DNA from: Sulfurovum sp.
GTDB lineage: Bacteria; Campylobacterota; Campylobacteria; Campylobacterales; Sulfurovaceae
Assembly: GCA_026984165.1 (NCBI GenBank)
Contig: JALSSQ010000027.1
Span: 1-5,124, forward strand
Reading direction: 5' to 3'
DNA length: 5,124 nt
Both the position numbers and the translations under genes were made by a program. Below are positions 1 to 5,124 of this stretch, piece by piece. A model generated the notes under the pieces. The model did not search any database and was not told the DNA's origin. It saw nothing but the letters and a program-made list of their open reading frames with translations. Each line of letters opens with the position of its first letter. Positions within the stretch are counted from its first letter, which is position 1.

Positions 1-667
1 CTCTGTTCCATTTATAAACAATGCAACTATGCTTCAAGGTACAGGACAACTTCCCAAGTTTGAAGAGGATTTATTTAAGATAGAAGAGGAAGACTTGTAT
101 CTTATTCCGACTGCTGAAGTACCACTAACCAATATGCATCACGATGAAATACTTAGCGAAAAAGAGTTACCCCTTCTTATGACTGGTTACACACCATGTT
201 TTAGAAAAGAGGCAGGCTCAGCAGGGCGTGATACCAGAGGTATCATACGCCAACATCAGTTTAACAAGGTAGAGATGGTAGCCATCGCCCATCCAGATAA
301 GTCTGAAGAGGTTTTTAACCTTATGGTAGAAAATGCCTCAGACATCTTGACACAGCTTGGTTTACCACATAGAGTAGTAGAACTTTGTGGTGGCGACTTG
401 GGCTTCTCTGCTGCACGTACTATTGACTTGGAGGTGTGGCTCCCCGGACAAAACCAATACCGTGAAATATCGTCTATCTCCAATACCAGAGATTTTCAGG
501 CAAGACGTGCCAAGATACGTTTCAAGGATGGAAAGAAAAACAGATTGGTACATACCTTGAATGGTTCTGCATTGGCTGTGGGACGTACGATTGTGGCGAT
601 TATGGAGAATTATCAAAACGAAGATGGGACGATTGAAATTCCTGAGGTTTTGAAGAAGTATATGTGA
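1..667 (+). CDS. serS: Seryl-tRNA synthetase, C-terminal part (5' end outside window)
   Basis: Class II aminoacyl-tRNA synthetase that activates serine with ATP and loads it onto tRNA-Ser (and tRNA-Sec where present) in the cytoplasm. The frame is open from base 2, giving 221 residues plus TGA at 665-667. The family is usually about 415 residues, so the N-terminal tRNA-binding coiled coil and the start of the catalytic core lie left of the window. The first ATG in frame (base 29) is internal, because the preceding codons continue the conserved run before GTGQLPKFEEDLF. Visible catalytic elements are the serine-binding TAE at 110-118, class II motif 2 (FRKE at 200-211, then GRDTRGIIRQHQF), the CGGDLGFSAARTIDLE segment, YREISSISN, and motif 3 (LNGSALAVGR, its Arg codon at 584-586). 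All key residues look intact. It converges on leuA. Identification is very secure. Confidence 0.97.
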   Translation, partial: SVPFINNATMLQGTGQLPKFEEDLFKIEEEDLYLIPTAEVPLTNMHHDEILSEKELPLLMTGYTPCFRKEAGSAGRDTRGIIRQHQFNKVEMVAIAHPDKSEEVFNLMVENASDILTQLGLPHRVVELCGGDLGFSAARTIDLEVWLPGQNQYREISSISNTRDFQARRAKIRFKDGKKNRLVHTLNGSALAVGRTIVAIMENYQNEDGTIEIPEVLKKYM

Positions 668-754
668 TGTAGGGGTAATCCCTCGTGGTTACCCTTGTAT
701 ATTAAGATATATATTATCTCCAAAAGGGTTACCCACATAGGGGCACCCCCACGG
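668..754. repeat. Inverted pair of related GC-rich stem-loop repeats between convergent serS and leuA
   Basis: This gap holds two similar units in opposite orientation. Unit A (668-696, + strand) begins TGTAGGGGTAATCCC and ends GGTTACCCTT. Unit B (754-721, read on the - strand) begins GTGGGGGTGCCCC and ends GGGTAACCCTTTT. Aligned, they share most positions, including the GGGG...CCC...GTGG...ACCCTT framework. An AT-rich linker (about 697-720) separates them. Each unit can fold on itself, and the two can pair with each other imperfectly. This resembles paired REP/BIME-like intergenic palindromes, which are spread by transposase-related enzymes in other bacteria. That class assignment is inference, because one window cannot show genome-wide repetition. 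No ORF of note is present in the gap. Confidence 0.6.
671..696. terminator. Possible serS transcription terminator hairpin
   Basis: The hairpin starts four bases after the serS stop codon. GGGTAA (673-678) pairs with TTACCC (689-694). CC at 680-681 adds two pairs with GG at 687-688 after one bulged T, leaving a 5-nt loop. An A-T pair and a G-T wobble can extend the base. The stem is strong, but the following TTGTATATT is a poor U-tract, so intrinsic termination is uncertain. Unit B of the repeat (726-748) gives a second hairpin that could serve leuA from the other side. Confidence 0.45.
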
Positions 755-2311
755 TTATACTGTCTTAGAAGTACCACAATAGCGTGACTTCAACTTCCCT
801 GCCATACTCAAATAGCTGTTTAATGCACCGATGTACGCTCTGGCAGAGGCTAACATCGTGTCTATATTAAGTCCGTGTCCTATGATGGCTGGTTCGCCGT
901 TGAAGGAGACTTTTACCGTTACAGAAGCCAAAGCATCTTTTCCCTCACTCACAGATTTTACCTTGTAATCATCCAATCTACCGTCATAGCCTGAAATGCG
1001 ATCAATCGTTTTAAAGACAGCATCTATCGTACCTTCACCGATGCCTGCTTCGATAATCTCATTGTTATCTTTTTTTATCTTCACGGCAGCACTTGGTACA
1101 CCGTTGGAGCAGTCCATTAATTGTAATGAGATTAACTCATAGATTTGTGTGGCTTTGGTCATTTCGTTGGTGACTAAGGCTCTTAAATCATCATCATAAA
1201 TCTCTTTTTTTCTGTCTGCCAAGATTTTGAAACGCTCAAAGGATGCATTTAAGGCATCATCATCTAAAGTAAAGCCCAATTTAGACAATTTGTCTTTAAA
1301 CGCGGCACGACCAGAGTGTTTACCCATGACCAAGGTATCATCTTTCACTAACCCTATGCTCTCAGGCGTGATGATCTCATAAGTCTCTTTGTTTTTTAAC
1401 ATACCATCTTGGTGTATGCCTGACTCGTGTGCAAAGGCATTTTTCCCGACGATGGCTTTGTTGGGTTGTGGTTCAATGCCTGTGATGTTGGCTATGAGTC
1501 GGCTGGATGGGTATATCTCTTTGGTGTTGATGTTTGTGTCGTACCCTGTAAATACATCTGTACGGGTTTTTAATGCCATGACTATCTCTTCAAGTGCAGC
1601 ATTGCCTGCACGTTCACCCAAACCGTTGATAGTACATTCTACCTGTCTGGCACCATTGACGACAGCTTCAAGTGAATTGGCAACCCCTAAGCCTAAGTCA
1701 TTGTGGTTATGCACAGAGATGATGGCTCTGCCTTTGGTGTATTCGCTCATCTCTTTGACCATAGCACCTATCTCAAAAGGAAGTCTAAAGCCTACGGTAT
1801 CAGGTAAATTAATGGTGGTAGCACCTGCTTGGATGACAGCGTCACTTATCTCTTTCATAAAGGAGATGTCAGAACGTCCTGCATCTTCACAGCTAAACTC
1901 TACATCATCTACAAACGTACGTGCATACTCTACGGCACGCACTGCACGTTTGATGACTTCATCAGGGGTCATCTTTAATTTGTGTTCCATGTGTATCTTA
2001 GATGTAGCGATGAAGGTATGAATACGTTTCATTTTGGCCTTGGCTATGGCTTCCCCTGCGGCTTTTACGTCAGCGTCTATGGCACGTGCCAAAGAACATA
2101 CAGTAGAGTTGTTTACGCGTTGTGCTATTTTGTCTATAGCATCAAAATCCCCTGGGCTTGCTGCGGCAAATCCAGCTTCGATGATGTCCACACCCAAACG
2201 CTCCAACTGTGCAGCGATTTGGATTTTCTCTTCGGTGTTCATGGATGCCCCAGGGCTCTGCTCACCGTCTCTTAATGTTGTGTCAAATATTTTAATAATA
2301 TCTTTGCTCAT
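755..2311 (-). CDS. leuA: 2-isopropylmalate synthase, long form with leucine-regulatory domain
   Basis: Catalyses the first committed step of leucine synthesis, condensing acetyl-CoA with 2-oxoisovalerate to give 2-isopropylmalate in the cytoplasm. The 518 residues are close to the bacterial norm for full-length LeuA. The N-terminal HMGL-like TIM barrel shows TTLRDGEQSPG (11-21, catalytic Arg14 and metal ligand Asp15), CED (141-143), NLPDTVG (168-174), the metal-binding HNHND (His201, His203) and GLGERAGN (230-237). HESGIHQDG (295-303) lies in the linker region. The C-terminal LeuA dimer/regulatory domain, from about 370 to 510, includes GIGEGTIDA (423-431), the region that binds inhibitory leucine in the family. 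Homocitrate or citramalate synthase are related alternatives, but the length, the motifs and the leucine-rich leader upstream favour leuA. The ATG at 2311-2309 has AAGG (2322-2319) 7 nt upstream. No other leu gene lies in the window, so leuA may be transcribed alone, ending against serS. Confidence 0.95.
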   Translation of the reverse strand: MSKDIIKIFDTTLRDGEQSPGASMNTEEKIQIAAQLERLGVDIIEAGFAAASPGDFDAIDKIAQRVNNSTVCSLARAIDADVKAAGEAIAKAKMKRIHTFIATSKIHMEHKLKMTPDEVIKRAVRAVEYARTFVDDVEFSCEDAGRSDISFMKEISDAVIQAGATTINLPDTVGFRLPFEIGAMVKEMSEYTKGRAIISVHNHNDLGLGVANSLEAVVNGARQVECTINGLGERAGNAALEEIVMALKTRTDVFTGYDTNINTKEIYPSSRLIANITGIEPQPNKAIVGKNAFAHESGIHQDGMLKNKETYEIITPESIGLVKDDTLVMGKHSGRAAFKDKLSKLGFTLDDDALNASFERFKILADRKKEIYDDDLRALVTNEMTKATQIYELISLQLMDCSNGVPSAAVKIKKDNNEIIEAGIGEGTIDAVFKTIDRISGYDGRLDDYKVKSVSEGKDALASVTVKVSFNGEPAIIGHGLNIDTMLASARAYIGALNSYLSMAGKLKSRYCGTSKTV

Positions 2312-2322
2312 TGTATTGCCTT

Positions 2323-2346
2323 AAATAAATAAAAGCGCTATGCGCT
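2323..2346 (-). terminator. Candidate attenuator terminator just upstream of leuA
   Basis: On the - strand AGCGC (2346-2342), loop ATA (2341-2339) and GCGCT (2338-2334) form a perfect five-pair GC-rich hairpin. It runs straight into the T-rich tail TTTATTTATTT. The leuA AAGG ribosome binding site begins at the next base, so termination here would silence leuA, and folding could also crowd ribosome access. The stem is short and the U-tract is interrupted by two A residues, so its strength is uncertain. Its position between a leucine leader peptide and leuA is the main argument for a regulatory role. Confidence 0.55.
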
Positions 2347-2354
2347 AGGAATTG

Positions 2355-2390
2355 TCTAATTTTACCTAAATCTTGGTTAGGTGTATTAGA
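2355..2390 (-). promoter_or_regulatory. Two-tier leader RNA hairpin upstream of leuA
   Basis: On the - strand TCTAAT (2390-2385) pairs with ATTAGA (2360-2355). Nested inside, ACCTAA (2382-2377) pairs with TTAGGT (2369-2364) around a 7-nt loop. That makes twelve pairs with one small internal loop. The 3' outer arm overlaps TTAGAC (2359-2354), which is also a perfect complement of GTCTAA (2428-2423) just after the leader stop. The two pairings exclude each other, as expected of a leader RNA that switches fold according to ribosome position. The pairing is seen in the sequence; the function is inferred. Confidence 0.5.
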
Positions 2391-2418
2391 AAAGAATTGT
2401 TGTTATGTAAAAAAGTGG

Positions 2419-2431
2419 ATAGTTAGACTAT
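2419..2431 (-). promoter_or_regulatory. Small hairpin at the leader-peptide stop codon
   Basis: On the - strand ATAGT (2431-2427) pairs with ACTAT (2423-2419) around a CTA loop. It begins at the last base of the leader TAA. A ribosome finishing the leader peptide would cover it, while one stalled at the leucine run might leave it partly free. It shares bases with the long-range GTCTAA arm, so it competes with that pairing. Four bases further on lies a run of six T (2414-2409). The stem is too weak to call a terminator with confidence. Confidence 0.3.
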
Positions 2432-2502
2432 TAGAGTGCGAGCAGTAGCAGGAGAGAAGTGTCTTTTGTGAAAATAGTGTGTGTATGAATAATTGTTTTC
2501 AT
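2431..2502 (-). CDS. Leucine-rich leader peptide of the leuA attenuator
   Basis: A 23-codon ORF whose product starts MKTIIHTHTIFTKDT and ends SLLLLLAL. Six of the last seven residues are leucine, encoded CTC CTG CTA CTG CTC GCA CTC, then tandem TAA TAG stops. It sits alone between pssA and leuA on the leuA strand. This matches the enterobacterial leuL logic: a ribosome starved of charged tRNA-Leu stalls in the leucine run and changes folding of the downstream RNA. The ATG at 2502-2500 is chosen because AGGAG lies 6 nt upstream. An in-frame ATG at 2526-2524 would add eight codons, but it has no ribosome binding site and lies upstream of the likely transcription start. The peptide itself probably has no function after synthesis. 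Its identity as a leader peptide is inferred from composition and position. Confidence 0.85.
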   Translation of the reverse strand: MKTIIHTHTIFTKDTSLLLLLAL

Positions 2503-2508
2503 GGTAAT

Positions 2509-2513
2509 CTCCT
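2509..2513 (-). promoter_or_regulatory. Strong ribosome binding site of the leader peptide
   Basis: AGGAG on the - strand is separated by six bases (ATTACC) from the leader ATG. It is a better Shine-Dalgarno match than the AAGG before leuA, and it decides the start codon of the leader ORF. Such a site would not be expected by chance before a 23-codon reading frame, so it supports real translation. Confidence 0.75.
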
Positions 2514-2527
2514 GTAAAATTTTCATA

Positions 2528-2556
2528 AGTATACTGTAAATTAAAATAAATTACAA
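2528..2556 (-). promoter_or_regulatory. Predicted sigma70 promoter of the leuA leader
   Basis: On the - strand a -35 element TTGTAA (2556-2551, 4 of 6 consensus) is spaced by exactly 17 bp from a -10 element TATACT (2533-2528, 5 of 6). Transcription would start near 2521 to 2519, leaving an untranslated lead of about 17 to 20 nt that holds the AGGAG site. It lies 11 bp beyond the pssA stop, so leuA can be expressed apart from ftsH-pssA. No convincing terminator precedes it, so read-through from pssA is also possible and would pass the same attenuator. Confidence 0.6.
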
Positions 2557-2558
2557 GG

Positions 2559-2571
2559 GATAATAATTATC
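2559..2571. repeat. Perfect 13-bp AT-rich palindrome at the pssA stop codon
   Basis: GATAAT and ATTATC flank a central A, overlapping the last codons of pssA and lying 3 bp upstream of the leuA leader -35 box. It could be a weak hairpin at the end of pssA mRNA or an operator for the downstream promoter. Short AT palindromes are frequent in DNA of this composition, so the case is weak. Confidence 0.25.
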
Positions 2572-3283
2572 TTTTAATGTGTATTTTTCTTAAGCTCATT
2601 GTTCGCAATGCACGTAGGGGGCCATAAAGCGTATAGACTAAAATGATAATGGCAAATCCTTCTGCTGAAAAGAGATAGAGTAATGAAGTAATTATCATGA
2701 GTATAATCATCGTTTTAAAAACCATTGGTTTATCCAATTCTACTTTTTTAAATGATGGGTATCTAAAATGACTGACCATAAGTATCGCTACACCAAGTGC
2801 GAAAAAAAGTAAGACTATGCTATAGCTTTGAAGAGCATATTTATGAAATAACAGTATCCACATAGAGACAAATACTGCTGCTGTAGGTATGGGTAGTCCT
2901 ATAAAGACATTGGGGTCTGTTTTGGCTGTAGAGATATTAAAACGGGCTAATCTTATGGCACCAAAGACAACATACAGTGCAGAGACTAAAATGCCAAAAC
3001 GTCCAAAGTCATAGCCTACAAAAAAGTAAAGCAACATCGCAGGAGCGATACCAAACGAAATGATGTCAGCAAGAGAGTCAAACTCTACACCAAACTGACT
3101 TGTAGTGTTTGTTATGCGTGCTACACGTCCATCTAAACCATCAAAAACAAGCGCAAGCAACACAAGCCATGAAGCCAAGACAAAGTGGCCTTTGCTGGCC
3201 TCAACGATACTTATCACCCCTACAAAAATGCTACTTGCGGTAAAAAGATTGGGTAGGATGTAGATAAGATTGGCTTTTTTCAT
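2567..3283 (-). CDS. pssA: CDP-diacylglycerol-serine O-phosphatidyltransferase (phosphatidylserine synthase)
   Basis: Integral membrane enzyme that transfers phosphatidate from CDP-diacylglycerol to serine, giving phosphatidylserine, the precursor of phosphatidylethanolamine. The 238 residues carry the full CDP-alcohol phosphatidyltransferase signature: Asp48-Gly, Asp51-Gly, Ala55-Arg56, Gly65, Asp69 and Asp73. The four Asp residues bind the divalent metals and act in catalysis in this family. Hydrophobic segments near 14-30, 34-50, 79-95, 97-113, 122-136, 154-173 and 191-220 fit a multi-span membrane protein. This is the small integral-membrane PssA type, not the larger phospholipase D-like E. 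coli type. Phosphatidylglycerophosphate synthase shares the motif, but the sequence around it (QFGVEFDSLADIISFGIAP) is typical of PssA. The ATG at 3283 lies 3 bp after the ftsH stop, with a weak GAAG-type ribosome binding site inside the ftsH 3' end, so translational coupling with ftsH is likely. Confidence 0.93.
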   Translation of the reverse strand: MKKANLIYILPNLFTASSIFVGVISIVEASKGHFVLASWLVLLALVFDGLDGRVARITNTTSQFGVEFDSLADIISFGIAPAMLLYFFVGYDFGRFGILVSALYVVFGAIRLARFNISTAKTDPNVFIGLPIPTAAVFVSMWILLFHKYALQSYSIVLLFFALGVAILMVSHFRYPSFKKVELDKPMVFKTMIILMIITSLLYLFSAEGFAIIILVYTLYGPLRALRTMSLRKIHIKR

Positions 3284-3286
3284 ACC

Positions 3287-5124
3287 TTATGCTTCTTCTG
3301 TATTTTCTTTTTCTTCAGCTTCTTTGGCTGCTTCTTGTTCTTTTTCCCATGCTTCGGCTTTGGCTATTTTGTCACCATGTGCCAGACGACTTTCCATATT
3401 GTTTTCTTTTTCAAACGCTTCGATGATAGAGCGAACTTGCTTCCCCTCTATTACTTCAACATCTAAAAGGACAGAAGTTATTTTTTCTATGGCATCTCTG
3501 TAATCGTTTAGTGTCTCTTTAACGAATGTGTAACGTTCATTTAGTTTCTGTATGATATAGTCATCCATTTTTTCTGCAATCTTTTCACTGTATGAAGATG
3601 TGGTTCCCCCACCGCCTAAAAAGCCATTGTTGCTGCGTGAGAGAACCATTAGTCCAGCAATATCTGTCATTCCATAATTCATTACCATGCTTTCTAATAT
3701 ATTGGTTGCTCTATCCAAGTCATTACCCGCGCCAGTGCTAATCTCTCCTAAAAAGACATCTTCGGCAGCACGACCTCCCAATAGGACATCGACTTCGGCT
3801 AAAAGTTCATGTTTTTGGGTAAGAAATTTATCTTCCTCATCAGGCAAATGAAGTGTATATCCAAGGGCACCCAACCCTCTTGGTATGATGGATACTTTGG
3901 TTGTTCTTGTTGCACCCTCGGAGAGTTCAGCCATTAATGCATGACCACTCTCATGGTAGGCAACAATTTTTTTCTCTTTATCTGATACTTTACGATTTTT
4001 CTTTTCTAATCCTACAAAAGTGCGTTCTATAGATTCGAGTAAGTCCGATTGTTCTATCTCTTTTTTGTTGAAACGTCCTGCAAGGAGTGCTGCTTCATTG
4101 ATAATATTTGCCAAGTCTGCACCTGCGAGCCCTGCAGTCTGTTTGGCTATAACTTTGAGGTCAACATCTTCTCCAAGTTTGACACCTTTAGAATGCACTT
4201 TTAAAATGGCAAGGCGACCCGCATAATCGGGTTTATCTACCAGTACTTGTCTGTCGAAACGCCCTGCACGAAGTAGGGCAGCGTCAAGTGTTTCTGGTCT
4301 GTTGGTAGCAGCGAGTACGATGACAGGGGTGTCGGTACCAAATCCATCCATCTCTGCTAGAAGTTGGTTGAGGGTCTGCTCACGTTCATCATTCCCACCC
4401 ATCTGTCCACCAGAGGCTCTTGATTTACCAATGGCATCTATCTCATCGATAAAGATGATAGACGGCGCTTCTTTTTTGGCTTGGGCAAAGAGGTCACGTA
4501 CACGGCTTGCCCCAACACCTACAAACATCTCTATAAATCCTGAACCACTTACAGAGAAAAAAGGTACAGAAGCTTCACCTGCCACTGCTTTGGCGAGCAG
4601 TGTTTTACCCGTTCCCGGAGGCCCTACAAGTAAAAGCCCTTTAGGTATTTTGGCACCTAGTTCCATATAGCGCTCTGGGAACTTGAGGAAATCGACTATC
4701 TCTTTGACTTCATCTTTGGCCTCTTCTACCCCTTGGACATCAGAAAACTTTGTGTCTGGTTTTTCAGAGTTGATGAGTTTGTCTGCTTTCCCAGGATTGC
4801 CTAACATACCACCCATGCCTTTACTCATTTTTTTAGCAAGAAAAATCCAAATACCAAAAAAGATGAGGATAGGTAGAAGTGAACTAATAAGTTCAGATAG
4901 AAAACTGTTACCCATAATACCTTCATAGGGAATTTCTTTTTTTTCGAGCAAGGGGATTAAATCTTTATCATAGGTAGGTACATTTTGTGCTACAAAGCGT
5001 ATTTTACGTCCATTTTCGTCTGCTATAGCTTCTATAGTTGTCGGGGTGAGCTTAACTGATTTAATGGTACCTTTCTCTATTTCTTTTTTAATTTCAGAAT
5101 ATTTGACACTTTTTGTCTGCACTA
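3287..5124 (-). CDS. ftsH: ATP-dependent zinc metalloprotease FtsH (N-terminus outside window)
   Basis: Membrane-anchored AAA+ protease that unfolds and degrades misassembled membrane proteins and some short-lived cytoplasmic regulators, working as a hexamer. The frame is open to the right edge, and 611 residues are visible. Numbering from the GTG at 5122, which reads as an internal Val codon, the order is: part of the periplasmic domain (about 1-75); second membrane span (about 76-96); Walker A GPPGTGKT (167-174); pore loop MFVGVG (Phe200); Walker B IIFIDEID (222-229); second region of homology with Arg fingers Arg285 and Arg288; zinc site HESGH (390-394) with likely third ligand Asp468; and a charged Glu/Lys/Ala-rich tail (about 570-611). 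Compared with E. coli, the missing part is some tens of residues including the first membrane span. All catalytic residues are intact. It is followed by pssA after 3 bp, apparently in one operon. The promoter is outside the window. Confidence 0.97.
   Translation of the reverse strand, partial: VQTKSVKYSEIKKEIEKGTIKSVKLTPTTIEAIADENGRKIRFVAQNVPTYDKDLIPLLEKKEIPYEGIMGNSFLSELISSLLPILIFFGIWIFLAKKMSKGMGGMLGNPGKADKLINSEKPDTKFSDVQGVEEAKDEVKEIVDFLKFPERYMELGAKIPKGLLLVGPPGTGKTLLAKAVAGEASVPFFSVSGSGFIEMFVGVGASRVRDLFAQAKKEAPSIIFIDEIDAIGKSRASGGQMGGNDEREQTLNQLLAEMDGFGTDTPVIVLAATNRPETLDAALLRAGRFDRQVLVDKPDYAGRLAILKVHSKGVKLGEDVDLKVIAKQTAGLAGADLANIINEAALLAGRFNKKEIEQSDLLESIERTFVGLEKKNRKVSDKEKKIVAYHESGHALMAELSEGATRTTKVSIIPRGLGALGYTLHLPDEEDKFLTQKHELLAEVDVLLGGRAAEDVFLGEISTGAGNDLDRATNILESMVMNYGMTDIAGLMVLSRSNNGFLGGGGTTSSYSEKIAEKMDDYIIQKLNERYTFVKETLNDYRDAIEKITSVLLDVEVIEGKQVRSIIEAFEKENNMESRLAHGDKIAKAEAWEKEQEAAKEAEEKENTEEA

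Noticed and set aside
1389..2021. Long + strand open frame of 210 codons antisense to leuA
   Set aside because: It lies wholly inside a well-conserved gene on the other strand, has no recognisable domain, and its composition is that expected from reading leuA backwards.
2409..2431. Hairpin at the leader stop plus T6 run as an intrinsic terminator
   Set aside because: The stem has only five mostly AT pairs, and four bases separate it from the T run. It is kept only as a possible switching element.
2524..2526. In-frame upstream ATG as start of the leader peptide
   Set aside because: It has no Shine-Dalgarno sequence and lies only a few bases after the predicted -10 box, hence probably upstream of the transcript. 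The ATG at 2502 has AGGAG at 6 nt.
2551..2571. Terminator for the ftsH-pssA operon
   Set aside because: The only dyad, at 2559-2571, is purely AT apart from its ends and is followed by CCC rather than a T run on the - strand. I see no convincing terminator after pssA.
4302..4670. + strand open frame of 122 codons antisense to ftsH
   Set aside because: It is a shadow of the AAA+ domain coding sequence, with Ser/Ala/Pro-rich nonsense composition and no family resemblance.
5120..5122. GTG as the start codon of ftsH
   Set aside because: Starting here would omit the first membrane span and part of the periplasmic domain that FtsH needs. The frame stays open to the window edge, so the gene continues outside.

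Overview
The window looks like ordinary chromosome from a Campylobacterota bacterium, most like Sulfurovum or a near relative. This is judged from the protein character, the modest GC content with AT-rich intergenic DNA, and the ftsH-pssA neighbourhood that is familiar in Helicobacter and Campylobacter. The assignment is by recognition, not by database search.

Layout, left to right: (1) the 3' part of serS (seryl-tRNA synthetase) on the + strand, cut by the left edge; (2) an 87-bp convergent intergenic gap holding two related GC-rich stem-loops in opposite orientation, probably a REP/BIME-like repeat pair that may also end transcription from both sides; (3) leuA (2-isopropylmalate synthase, long form with the C-terminal regulatory domain) on the - strand; (4) a 255-bp leuA upstream region that is not empty; (5) pssA (phosphatidylserine synthase) and (6) ftsH (membrane AAA+ zinc protease), both on the - strand, 3 bp apart. 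ftsH is cut by the right edge.

The main discovery is in region 4. On the - strand, a plausible sigma70 promoter (TTGTAA, 17 bp, TATACT) is followed by a strong AGGAG ribosome binding site and an unannotated 23-codon ORF (2502 to 2431). Its last seven sense codons are Leu-Leu-Leu-Leu-Leu-Ala-Leu, and tandem stops follow. Between this ORF and leuA lie competing hairpins and a compact GC stem with a T-rich tail, which ends 11 nt before the leuA start codon. This is the architecture of a leucine leader-peptide attenuator (leuL type). leuA would thus be controlled twice: by attenuation sensing charged tRNA-Leu, and by leucine acting on the LeuA regulatory domain.

The remaining genes are core housekeeping functions: tRNA charging, phospholipid synthesis and membrane protein quality control. 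I see no mobile element with a transposase, no CRISPR array, and no tRNA or rRNA gene.
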